Shown here piece after piece: positions 25,380 to 37,300 of a stretch of 64,000 nt of DNA (the stretch's first letter is position 1; each line of letters starts with the position of its first letter). Both the position numbers and the translations under genes were made by a program. Source of the DNA: Ectocarpus siliculosus (taxonomy: Eukaryota > Sar > Phaeophyceae > Ectocarpales > Ectocarpaceae). The notes under the pieces were generated by a model. The model saw only the letters and a program-made list of their open reading frames with translations, was not told where the DNA came from and made no database searches. The stretch lies in assembly GCA_000310025.1 (NCBI GenBank), contig FN649743.1:175757-239756 (forward strand), in the 5' to 3' direction.

Positions 25380-27120
25380 CATGCAGGATGAGAAGAATCG
25401 TCGACTTCAGTACTATGCGGATATTGAAGACAATGCCAAAGAAGAGCTACAAGACTGGTGCATGAAAGAAGAGGCATCACTAAAGCTGCCAGTGCCTAAA
25501 TCTCCCCAGCACCTTCACCGCGCAACAGCGCCACGCTGGAGCATCTTCGCAACCGACACCCTAACGAAGATATTGTGCGTGGGATTCTAGCATCAAAACT
25601 GCGGAAGATACTGAAGGAGCGCACAAGATTGACTCCATCGCCGAAGCTGACGAACCGTTCGAAATCAAGTTTAACAAACAGGCAGTAAACAAGGCCAATC
25701 CACAGAGTGCTCCAGGGTCTGATGGTGTACGGTTTGCATATCTTCAAGCTGGTGGCATGAGCGATTGTTCCTCTGAAACCTTGGCCGACTTCAGCTTCAA
25801 AGCGTTCTATTACGGCGACGAGCTGCTGGACTTCTTTTGGAACCTCCACGCCAGTGCCAACCTTTCAGCGTTGGGAGAGAAAAAACGACCAATTGCAGTT
25901 GGAAGAGTTCTACGTCGCATCATCAGTGGCTGATTCTGCCGCCAGTACAAGCAAGGGGATTGCCAACATCTTTGAAGCAGCAAACCAGTCTGGAGGTGGC
26001 GTTCCAGGAAGAGTAGAAATGGTGGCTTCCACAGCAGCAGCCCTCAGTCACCAGCAAGGCAGCACCATTCTATATTTTGATGGGGAAAACTTTTACAACA
26101 GCATGCGCCGATCTTCTATCCTACCAGCAGTGGCCACTCACACCCACACTTGGTGAAATACTTCGGGAACATCTACGCTCGAACCAAGGCGAAATTTCTG
26201 TTCAAAATGGAAGATGGGTCGATCAAAGTTGTTCTCTCACAGCGTGGAGTTGAACAAGGCTGGGTTTGGTTCTGCGTAGGACTCCTTGATATCATGAAAG
26301 AGCTCACAACAAGCCGCCAGTGCCAGGAGTCAAACTCATCGGATACGTCGACGACCTTCAAGCGCATTTCCCACCAGGTTTGGCTAGGAACATGCAGGCC
26401 ATTGCCACTGCAACGAATTGGAATCAGGTACGTCTCTCCCAAAAAGGCAGTGAGCTCAGTCGCTGAAGGTGGCATGCCAGTCGTCGGAGTCCCAGTAGCG
26501 ACAGAAGATGTCCAGAGGAATTTCGTACCCAACTTCGCCCGTGGTGACCCTGCGGAGTTGATACTCCGCTTAGCAACGCTCGACGACTCTCAAGCCAGCT
26601 ATCACCTGCTACGTTTATCTGGTGTGCCACGTATGTTCCACCTACTGAGAACGATTGCACCTTCGATCATTAACTCTGCTTCAAGAAGCCATGACAACAT
26701 GATAATGTGGGCAATGGGTAAGATCGTCCTCGACAAGATGGCCGACAATGTGGGAATACCGACTGCAGAGAAGCATGCGCATACCCGACGAAGAGCGAGG
26801 TGGACTACTTCAAAGGGACAGCTAGGGCGCAGATACACCTGCCCATACGTGAAGGGGGACTCGGGATCACGAACAACGTCTTCGTTAGAGAATCAGCCTT
26901 TGTAGCATGTCAAGCACTGGTGTTCTTCAAATCAGTGCAAGCATCGACAGGACGCACCACTGAGCAATGTCTGCCCCGACATGCACAGCTACCAACAGGG
27001 TTGGCTCTGATTGATAACCTTATGAAGCTAGAGGATATCATCACCAAAGACAAGCTTGACAAAACTGTTGGTCAGTCATGGACTAAACTGGTCACATCTG
27101 ATGATTTGGCTATGATTTGA
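25380..27120 (+). pseudogene. Decayed reverse transcriptase of a retroelement
   Basis: The reverse-transcriptase blocks lie in order but in different frames. They are an upstream LEHLRNRHPNEDIV segment (about 25534), APGSDGVRFAYL (about 25705), KKRPIAVGRVLRRIISG (about 25882) followed by a stop, YFDGENFYNSMRR with the first catalytic Asp (about 26071), LSQRGVEQG (about 26237), GYVDDLQ with the catalytic YxDD (about 26341), RLSGVPRMFHLLRT (about 26610) and a terminal PIREGGLGI block (about 26844). At least three frameshifts and one stop break it, and the region after VEQG has lost bases. The order of blocks and the tail resemble non-LTR-type reverse transcriptases, but no endonuclease or RNase H could be seen. 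It is a dead copy. Confidence 0.8.
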
Positions 27121-27315
27121 CTCCCACTCTTCCAGGACTTTATCTCATGGAGGCTGGGAAGGTAGTTGAGAGAAAAAGCGGGGGCGAAAACCCTGGCGTG
27201 GAACCGTTAACACCGCCAACATGCGGCCGAAATGAATTTGGCCCGCACTACCAAGTCTTTGGAGCTCAAGCTGTCCTGTCGAAACCTCTTCATACGGAAG
27301 TGCGGCATTAGAGGG

Positions 27316-27582
27316 AGATCCAACTGGTGGGGTTCATAACGTTATCTACCCCACCAGTGGGGTAGCGGCGCATGTTCCCCACCAACCGTGACACCACCAA
27401 AACGGTGCCGTTTCGGCCTCACGATGGGTCCAATGATCGCCCCGCAAGGCCCGAAACACATTCGTCGAAGTCCGGTGCTGATTGGAGTCTTGTAGAGCGA
27501 GCTACAGGTGGTGGGGTGTTTACGCGTTAACCGTCCCACCGGTGGGGTGATGAAGAAATTACCCCGCCGGTGGGGTTTTTAG
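27316..27582. mobile_element. Short element with imperfect terminal inverted repeats (MITE-like)
   Basis: The left end (27316-27363) and the reverse complement of the right end (27534-27582) share a GGGGT-A...T-ATC-ACCCCACC-GTGGG pattern over about 45 bases with mismatches. Each end itself contains a small palindrome: CTACCCCAC-CA-GTGGGGTAG at 27352-27371 and CCCACCGGTGGG at 27535. There is no coding capacity. It begins about 200 bases after the reverse-transcriptase relic and could be its structured tail or an independent foldback element. Confidence 0.5.
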
Positions 27583-27589
27583 CCGTGCC

Positions 27590-28850
27590 GTTTCACAGCA
27601 ATATCGGCTTGTCCCGATCCTCGCCGCCAGGATGATCCGTGGGTCAAGTTTGTTCCAATAATTTTGGGTCCATCAGGTCTGAACTGAAGTTTACTGGTGA
27701 GGCTGGTGTTGACCACGCTGTTGTACTCTCAGTGTCGCGTTGAAATCCACCCAGAAAGACCTGTGTGCTCGTGTGTTCTGCATGGGGCGTTCGGCGTAGA
27801 ACTACAGTACTATAAGAACAAGAACCCCGTTCATCCTATGCGCTACAGAAGAACTTGAGATATGAACATGGGCTTGGTTTGAGTCAACCAATAAGCGTCG
27901 AGCCTCACCTAAAAAAAGCGGTCCTGTAAGTGGTTGCGTGCTTTGCATGCCTGCAAGTAGTGTTACATGTAGGAATCGGCTGAGACTTGCTGAGACGGTT
28001 GTCCTTGTTTTTTCCGTGGCATATTTGTATTTTTGCCTGTGAAGGGTGTGGGTGCATGGCGTGCATTCGTCCCCCGGGGTGCATATCCTTTTTCCACCTT
28101 TCACCTTTCACACAGTATGAAAAGGCTGCACAACAAGAAAGCTGGCGTTTGCACAATGTGGTGTATCCTTCTTCCAGACTGCTATGGACCACAGCCACTG
28201 CTTTTTTACAGTAGTAGGGTTCATCTCCCTATTGGAAATTGCATCTCATGGAATACGCACGACGAGTGCCAACCTGTTCACTGAACACTGTTCAGTACCA
28301 TCTCTTTCCAGACTGCTGTAGACCACACAGCCAGCTGCTGCTGTGGATACGAACGCATCTCCCTGTTGGAAGTTCTACGCATATCTTGGCGGAATTGACG
28401 GGAAAACGCGCGAAGTTTTGCGTCCACAATTGCCCGACGCTTCAAAGCGTACCATCCACATCAACAATGAACGGGGATTCGATTTCTTCGATTTTCGACA
28501 GTGAGTGACCGGAGAACCGAGAGACAGTCGAATTAGCCAAATACGTGGCCGAAGTTCATCTCCGATGAAAACAGCAGTATAGGCCCGCAGATAAGAAACG
28601 TCAAATTCGGGTCGAGCCTCCATCCCTTATTTTGGGTGCACGGACCAGCCGAAGTCATCCGTTTTCTTTGAAGGCATTTCATATTCCTTTGGAACGCCGC
28701 ATCCTCCCAATCCTCTTATTTCGTATTTATTGAATACAACACAACAACAAACGATCATCATGCCGCTTAACCAGAAATAAAGCTCGGTGTGGCCATTGAT
28801 GGTGTGCGAAATAACCACTCTCTCTCCCCGCTACCAAAAAAATGCACCGT
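27590..28850. other. Intergenic DNA
   Basis: No gene was seen. A diverged tandem duplication occupies about 28172-28390 with a period near 135. Both copies carry TTCCAGACTGCTRTRGACCACA, then a CATCTCCCTRTTGGAARTT phrase. Confidence 0.5.
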
Positions 28851-28868
28851 GCAGCTAGGTAGGGGGGG

Positions 28869-29537
28869 GTGTACTCATACTCATAGTCGTGCATGCCGTA
28901 GTCGTTAGACCATTGACCTCGCATCCCTACAAAGCCGGGACGGAGCACGCCGGGTTCTCACCGGACCAGCCTCTCACATCACCAAGCGCGAAGCGCCCTG
29001 AGGTATTCGGCGAGTCGCATGAAGGGTGAGCTGCATCCTGCTAAGGGTGTTCGGCATCTTGTGCGTACTTCCTTGCGTACGGATGACCGCTGCGTATGAC
29101 TTAATTTATTTTCCGGTGCTTTCACTTCCAGAGACAGTTGTAAGCACTGTGAAACTGCCTCGAGGATGCTTGACCATTTTAACACAACGTGGTGCGATCA
29201 TCCCCCTTGCGCGGAGCGAGGGTTCTCCACCCCGCACAACATGATCTACTCGACCACCATTATGGTTACCGCCAAAAACAAACCAGAGGTAAAAAAAAAA
29301 AGCGTTAACCTGGTTGCCGAGTTCACGAAGTGAATTGGCTTGTTTTACAACGTCGTTGCCAAGCGACGAAAACCCAATCCCGATGGTAAACACCGAGGGG
29401 GGGGCTTGTTTTACAACGTCGTTGCCAAGCGACGAAAACCCAACCCCGATGGCAAACACCGGGAGGGGCGGCATGTTTTACAACGTCGTTGCCAAGCGAC
29501 GAAAATCCAACCCCAATGGCAAACACCGGGGGGGGGG
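28869..29537. mobile_element. Interspersed repeat, copy 1, with flanking direct repeat
   Basis: Positions 28869 to about 29400 match 37319-37828 at high identity in the same orientation. The common phrases include the start TGTACTCATA, the middle GAGGTATTCGGCGAGTCGCATGAAGG split over several lines, and the end CAACGTCGTTGCCAAGCGAC. The sequence GCAGCTAGGTAGGGG occurs right before the element (28851) and right after it (29538), which looks like a target-site duplication of about 16 bases. There are no inverted ends and no coding capacity. It is probably a non-autonomous retroelement such as a SINE; this assignment is inference. Confidence 0.75.
29338..29530. repeat. Three tandem units of about 66 bp at the 3' end of repeat copy 1
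   Basis: The phrase TTTACAACGTCGTTGCCAAG recurs with starts near 29344, 29410 and 29477. Each unit ends in a GGCAAACACCGRGGGG-type G run. Copy 2 (37319-37828) has only one unit, so unit number varies between copies. Each unit contains a small hairpin (GTCG...CGAC). Confidence 0.85.
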
Positions 29538-29553
29538 GCAGCTAGGTAGGGGG

Positions 29554-31321
29554 GTGGGAACACGGAAAGAGCAGCAGTGGGACGTTTTTTAGTGGGCACG
29601 CTCCTCCAGCTACCCTTGTATTGTGTCTTATATCTTGGGGGTATCGCACCATCATGTTTCTTATTGGGACGTGTCTTGTGCTGTGGTCGAGATTGAGCTG
29701 TGTTTCTCAGCCCTTTTTTTCATATTTTTCCTAAAATTTGAGCCTATTTTTCTTAAAAGAATTTTTCTTTATTGCGGGCCCGTACTGTACACATTTTAGA
29801 TCATCAGTTGTGTGTGTGTTGGTTTGGTGTCGTGGTTGACAAGCGACATCACCCATCAACCCGTCACCCGCCTATCTCGAAATTTCGCCGATCTCCCATG
29901 GATGAGAAATTTTTGGCCGTCGCCTGAACACACTCGGCACATGGCACACGGTAGGTTGCTCCCACCCAACAACAAATCATGAGACAGACTCGTTTGGTGT
30001 GTTGTTGATGTAATCGGTTGGAAGTGAATGCGATTGGCGTCGTCACTCGCTTCGCTCGAAGGCACTTCACGGGGTTTCGGGCGCGGTGCAGTGTGCGGTC
30101 ACAGCGCGGGTAGACTCGCATGTACTCGAAGGCGGTTCACGCGCAGGCAATGTGTTGTCCCCCCTCGAGGAAATTCGTTATTTGCTTCGTCGACACACTG
30201 GTGTGCCCCTCTCTTCGCCCGTAGACACTTAGCTCTATTGCACAAGAGGACAAACTGTTCGACCACTCAGCAAGTGCGTACTCCCCCTCGAGACGCCTTG
30301 CCCCACCCAAACCGTTGTACAGTACTCCAGGCCATATACCGGTCCACTCGCTTGGGGCATTGTGTGATTGTCTCTCGTCCAGTGAGGCGCACGAAACTCC
30401 CCTACCCCCCACGTTAACCGTAACTGCTGTCGCCGGTGCTTCTTGTCGCATGTCGGAGAGAGAGTTGACTGCATCAATGTGCGGATGGAATGCCTACTTT
30501 TGGAATGCAAGACATCGTCTGGTAACACGAGGAGCAGGCCATCGAGAGTTTTCCCCCTTGGTACGGCGGTGTACCCCTGACCCTGGGCGAAAAAGCATTC
30601 GCAGGGTACATCCACGCTGCTTCCCCGCTTCCAGAGGCACACATACATACATGGAGAAATTAGCGAGCATCACAGCCCGCCCCACGCGCTCCCATTCATC
30701 CTGGCGCCAAGCCGTCATGCGCGGGATGCGGAGCGAAACTTGCACTTCCCATGTGCTCTGCAGGATAGTAATCAATTAGACGCTCTTTGCCACCAAGTTG
30801 CCGACCCCATCCATGTTCCTCGTCCCACATCAGGGTCCCTACTGCATCGGTACTGTGGCCCTCGCATTGCCACCAGTCTCCGGATCGGGACAGAGCACCT
30901 CCACTGCAAGCCAGCGAAAGGCCACCACGGCAAATCTTCAGGCTGCTAGACTTTAGCAATGGTATCTGAACGCTTGGGTCGACAACCCCCCATCCCCGCC
31001 TTTGCCCTGTCCACAGCAACCCTATCGCCCATCTCGTGCGTTGCTAGGGTAACGCAGTAGCACAGCAGTCTACAGGTAATCCCCCTTCTGCCTGACCTTG
31101 AAAGGTAGGACAGCACCATCCGCTGCTTGCTATGGCACAAAAGATATAATTAAGACCCTACCTCGCTCTTCACCACCGCCACCCTTTAATGCGGCCCCAG
31201 CACCCACTTTGCTCCTAATTCTAACGCAACCTCCGTCGGATAGTTTGCATGATCTGCTTCTCCATGGTGGCTACGGCCACTCCCGTGTAGCACTCCATGT
31301 CGCGCATTGTGCTGATGAATG
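29554..31321. other. Intergenic DNA upstream of the BRAP 3' end
   Basis: Several overlapping open frames on both strands reach 100-140 codons around 30030-31020. None shows a family motif or a consistent exon chain. The BRAP 3' untranslated region must lie at the right end. Confidence 0.4.
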
Positions 31322-34300
31322 TCAACGGTTTGGCTTCGCCCCCCCGCTCCCTGCCCTCCTCGAGTGACTCCGTTCCTTGAGCCTGCGAGCGAGCCTCTCC
31401 CGTTCCGTCTCCTTCGCGCCTCCCCTCCCGTTCCCACCACCGGCCGCCCCGGCCGAACCTTCTTCCATCACCACGGAACCCCCTACTATTTCCTGGCGAC
31501 GGGGGCTGGATTTTACCTGCGAAAACGTGCGAACAAGATGCTATCCTGTCGGTGATTGTGCTGGTGTTGTTTAGACTTCAGGTCGTTGTTGTAAATGTTG
31601 GTTGTCTTCATGCTCTGTTAGTGGTATGCCGCTGTCGCCGTTGCCTTGGAAATGTGGTTGCTGAGGCTGACCCCCGAACAAAACCCCAATATTGCCTACG
31701 TAAACTTATCTCGATGGCCGTAGATATCAACACCAAAAATTGACGAGAAATTAATTCCTGTGACCACAGACGGTGACTCCCAATAGGCCGAGAAACAACA
31801 ACTAAAAAAGGAGTCAGTTGGAAGGGCCAAACAGCTGAAAGCCAACGTCGTTGCTGTTCATGAAAGCTCGAAAGCAAGAGTTCCTCCGCAAACATGTTTG
31901 AAGCACAAACTCGTTCTGAACGAGCGTCACGAAACGCCAAGACGCGAGGCACACAACAGAATAACAACGCCTTTCCGTACAAGCGCGCGCCATTCTCCGA
32001 CAACAAAAAAACAAGAACCTTCAACGGTCCGCCTAACAGACTGACCTTCTCCTGTGTCTTCAGGAAGAAGAGTAAGTCTTGCATCTGCCCTTCTAGCTCC
32101 GACATCTGCTGCTCGCACTGCCGCCTTGTCTGCCTGGCCTCCTCGGCCAAGCGGCCCTCCTCCCGCTTCTGGCTGCGCTGCTCCGAGACCAGGCCGCGGT
32201 TCTCCGACCGAACCCTACGGGCCGTTTCCTGGTGGGGCATCGGCGTATGACAACACGGCTTGAGATGCTATTGTAGTTACATGGCTCGTTCTCCCTGACC
32301 CATGGTGATAAGGCTCACACTCGGCGTTCTCTCAGGTGTTAACTCGAGACACGACACATGCACCAACATCACCAATGCCAAGCCTGACACAACAACAACA
32401 ACAGCAGCAGCAGCAGCAGCACCACCACCACCACCACCACCACCACCACCACCAGTAACGGCAGAACAACAAAAACAACAACGACTACAACAACAACAAA
32501 AGCAACACGCGGAGCAGCGACGCACCTCGTCAGTCCTGAGGCTGTCCAGAATCCCCTCGTACTTGCCGGACAACTCGTCTATCGCCTGCCTCAGTTTGCC
32601 CACCTCGGCCCGTTCCTCGTCCGTGAGAACCTCTTCCACGGGCGCGTTCGCCTCAGCGTCGACGGCCACTGCAGTGGCGATGAGATCCTCGAAGTACCTT
32701 TTTTCCGAAGGGAGCGACGACGACAGCAGCAGTACCTTTCACGATGCCGCGCCGGTGTTACAAGCCGAGGCTCGAAAGGGCGTCACGATAAACAAGCTCC
32801 CAACGTTTTCGTTGCTCCTGTGTCTTCAACCAATTCAGCTAGTCCTGACGTCGTTTCATAAACCTTGCAACGTCCTGTCAAAGGCGCGGCCTTCGTGTCC
32901 CTTCGACAGTCACTCAAAAAAAGGAGTCCATACCACTGCTGGTCGAAACTCTCCTCCCTGGTCGGGTCGAAACTCTCCTCCCTCTTCCAACCTGACGGCT
33001 TCGACCACTTCGACCGCTTCGACGTCGTCACGGGTGGTTGCCACAAAGCAGCCTCTTATGCCAACATTACCAGAACATCCATGTGTGAGACCCACCCCTC
33101 CGGGACCCCAGAAACCGAGCCAAGAGATTCGAACGAACCGACCTTGACGGCGGTACGACCATCGTAGGTCTAGTTCTCCCGGTTCACATTCAAACGTCAG
33201 CTTTGTCTTGTCTCCGACGACATACCCTTCTTTGTTGAAGAGGGCGGCGCAACCACTGTCAACAGCGGTCTATTTCCGTGGGACCAAGACCAGAAGGGAA
33301 GGGAAAGCAACCTCCGCCGAGACCAAACAAACGTGAAACAGAACGAAAATGAAGAAAGTGAAGAAGAAACAACGCGTCCTAAACGTCAGGTCCGATCGAG
33401 GATGCACGCAAACTCATTCGATCACCTTTGCTGCTCCTGCAGCTGCCTCGCGACAAGGGCCTCGTACTCCCTCGAAACCACCGCCATCTTGAGAGAGCTG
33501 GCGCCTCCTTGGTCATCAAAGCCCCCCTGCGATCGCAGACAACGTGTCGGACGGGACGTAATCGGCGGAGTTACCAGAGCGAAGGACAAGAAAATGCCAG
33601 TGTACACGCAAACTCTCCCCTCCAAACGCAGAACAGTCTTGTTCACGAAACTACGTCCATCCGCCGAAAACAGCAGAGGCACGTGGGTAGCACGGCAGCA
33701 ACGTCGGGAAAATGAATACCACCAATAGAGCGTAGCTTGACCGCCCCCCCCCCCCCCCCCCCCCCCGCTCTTCATTGGAACACCATGTTTCCTTTTTCCT
33801 NNNNNNNNNNNNNNNNNNNNNNNNNNNNNNNNNNNNNNNNNNNNNNNNNNNNNNNNNNNNNNNNNNNNNNNNNNNNNNNNNNNNNNNNNNNNNNNNNNNN
33901 GAGTTGCTTGGCGGACCCCCCCCCCGCCCCCCCCCCCGCCCTCCTCCGGAACACGACTTTCTATTTTCCTTAGTCTGATGCCCACGCACGAATGCATACC
34001 CGGGGAACCGTCATCAATAGCCGGACGTTCTCGCAACTGGGGACGAAGATGCCAGCGTTGAGGATGGAGAACACGCAAGAGCTTCTAAACGACACACAAA
34101 ACAGACAGGTCTGTTTGGCAACCCTCCTATTTCGCGAACGAAAAAAGAAGGCCGCTGCGAACTTGGGGGGGGCGGTGCACTAGTCGCGCGCCTCTGCTTG
34201 CCCATGTGGGCAGAACACAGGTGCCCGAGAGAAAGGCTCTCAGCGAAAGAACATGAAGAACTAAACCCAAGCCTACAACAGACGCTGGAGGAGTTCTCGC

Positions 34301-37300
34301 CTTCGCAACGGGCGGCTGCAGACAGAAAAAAAAAGAGGCGTTCCTACCAGCATCGGAGCTACGTTTTCCTTGCTTTGTTCGGGAAGTTAGCCGCTACGTG
34401 ACAAAACACGTACGCGTTGGGCCTTACCTCAGAATACAACGGAGGGGATCCATCCCGTCCCCCCTCCCCCCCGCCCCCTCCTCCTCCACCAGTTGAGCCC
34501 AATTCGGCACCCCGACCGCCTCCGGAGCTACCTCGCCCCCAGCGCGCCCCATCCCCCCTTTGCCCTTGGCCTTGCCGCCCCGCCCTGTCATGAGAGGGTG
34601 CGAGGTGCCCGCGGAGCGCGCGGTGTGCGTAGCAGTCACCGATGTAGTCCCACACGCGCCCAGTGCTGAGCTCGAGGCTGCCGAAAACGGTTGCACGGAC
34701 GAGGGCAGAAGGGGAGCTTTTTTTTGCGTCTGTGCCACGTGGGCTCAGAGAGCTAGCCCCAACAAAACAACAAGAAGCGAATCGAACGTGCACTGTTGTC
34801 GTGTCTTCCCCTTGCGCTGAATCCGTGCCGAACAATATGTAATCCCCAAACCTGAAAAATAATTATTAATAATAAAAATACGCAAATATAGACTTAAACA
34901 CCCCCCACATGTTGTATATATGCATATTATGTAATCCCCAAACCTGAAAAATAATTAACTAAAATATACACAAAACAAAATAAACACCTCCCCACGTATT
35001 GTATATTGTATGAATATCAAAATCTCCATGCCGAAATGCAAAAACAGGTGATCGAGCGCGACCCTTCTTTCACGTCTCTCCCCCACGTTGAGCTCGTTAC
35101 CTACACGAGCAGGATTCGGCCGCCGGAACCAAGTCGGTGGCGATTTCGCTTGACTTTCGCCAATAGCCTGTGCGGAGCGCCAATCGTGCCTCCTTTGCAT
35201 GACCGTGTTGCTCGACACTCACAAGCCGGGCTGCTGACGCAAGAAAAAGCGAAGGGCGGCTAACAGCGAGCAACCTGCGGAAAAATCCTGACAAATTCTA
35301 GCAGCTTAAAGACGCCTCCTCACTCAACGAATGTTCTCTCTCTGTCCTGCAGACAACAGAAAAACAATTCTGTCCTGAGCTATGTACATGATAGCTTTAC
35401 CTGTAGGTATGGCCCGAGAGACGGAAGTGGCGGCTCGCATGCTCTCCCGTGTAGCGGCCGCATCCTATGTGCCCGCACACCATGCAGATCCAGAGGTTAT
35501 GTGCGATGCGGCAAGTCTCGCAACACAGCTTAGGGCGGCCGGGGAAGAGCACGCACACATGAGAAACACACACACGTGTGGGAAAGAGAGGGGCGGGGCG
35601 TAAAGTAGAAGACAGTTGTCAAGTTGAGGAGGCTTTCCCTGACACAAAATAGAACGACAGCCCTGTTTGCAGCCCTGGGTGCAAGGAGGTTCGGCTGGAG
35701 AAGCACAATGCAGCTGGTATTCGTTTGCAATTTGTCAACAACATCAACAATTTCAAGCCTACACGCTCGAACCATAAAAACAAACACGCGAAACTGGCAG
35801 TCTGCCTGCAGCAAGCAACACTCCCCGGCCGGCTGTGCTGCGAAGTAGGCACAAACACAAGTACGTCGTGTGGATCGAATGGCATTCCTGCGAGTGCAAA
35901 CAAAACGACGGTGTGCCCGTTCTGTGAATATGCGGCGTCTCAGCCGCCGCACACTTAAAGAAACCGCCGCCGCCGTATGAAAGCAAGCGATGACCCACCT
36001 CACCCGGAGCCCCGTTCAACGCCACGTTAAGCGAGCGGCAGACTCGGCAGTTCGACCCTTTCCACATCGTCACGTTCAGGGCGGGACCACCACCACCGCC
36101 GGCGCCTTCTCGCCCTTCGCCGCGCAATCCTTCCTCCCCCCCCGGCCGCAGCGCGTCCATCGGTGTCGCCCCCGACCCCCCCCCCTGCCTAGTCCTCTCT
36201 CCTTCCCACCGGGGCCCCCTGCCCCTGTGCTTGTCCCCGCCCAACGCCTGTCCCGTTGGGCTGGCTTCCTTCTTCTCGCAGCCAGGGTCATGCCCGGCTG
36301 AATCATCATCGCTGACACTGCATTTCGGGCCTGGCGAGGATCCCGCGGCGGCGGCGGCGGCGGCGGCGGCAGCTGATGCCGCTGAAGCCTCTCCCGCTTT
36401 CCCCCCTCTAGAGTTGCATTCTCGGTGGCGACAGCTGCCGAGAATCGCCCCCGTGATGCCGCCGCCGCCGCTACCCCCCTCCCCCCCGCCGTTGCTGCTG
36501 CTCTTGCTGCCGCTCCTCGCCAACGGTATACCGGAGACCGCCGGGTCGAGACGGTCAATACAGACGGGACATGGCGGGAGCTCGGTTCTGCTGCCCTTGC
36601 CGCCCCTGCCGCCGCCGCCGCCATCACGTCCGTCGCCATTGGGATTGCGATGGGCAACTGCTCCTGCCCCCCCCCGCCCCCAAGCCACGCGGCGCCGCGC
36701 CCCCCCACCCCCGCCGCTCAACGCCAAGAACATCTCACCCCCCTGCTGCCAAACCGGCGGGGGCGAAACCGAGCCGCTCCCTCCATCACTCCCCCCCTCC
36801 CCGCAGCCGCGGCCCTTGCGCTCTTCGGCCTCCGTTTCTCTCCCCACTGGGGGGGGCGACGCCGACGCCGGTCCTGGGCGGGCGTAGGTAGCCCGCCCCT
36901 CACCTCCCGGAGCCCCGCCGTCCCCTGCTCTCGCCCTCCCCGCCAGCCTCCCTCGCGGGGAACTCCCGGCGGTTGCACCGGCCAATAATCGGGCGCGACT
37001 GCTGTCGCGATCTCGGGGGGGGCTGCAGCTGGACCGACCCGCTTGCCCGGCGCGGCCTGACCAGCTGGACTTGGACTCCTCGCTGCCGCTGCCCTGCAGT
37101 GTTGCCCCGTCCTTTGCCCCCGAAGAGGAGGAGGACGATGGCGCCACTCCTTCGCTTAGAGATCGCCTTCGCCGTTGTCGGAACGAAATCTTTGAGAGAC
37201 GGAGTACAGGGCGGCGTGATTTAAGGGAACGGAAAGGGGAGGACGCGACAGGACACGTACGGGGGGAAGTGAGGGGTTCCGGGGTGCTTGATAGAAGCGA

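Noticed and set aside
31224-31340. Minus-strand frame AKPLTFISTMRDMECYTGVAV... ending in a stop
   Set aside because: It overlaps the end of the BRAP terminal exon in another frame. The BRAP reading (VKSSPRRQEIVGG... to the TGA at 31324-31322) fits splice phase and family, so this is a shadow or at most 3' untranslated sequence.
36231-36988. Overlapping plus-strand frames rich in Pro and Ala
   Set aside because: These are shadows of the GC-rich BRAP RING exon on the minus strand.
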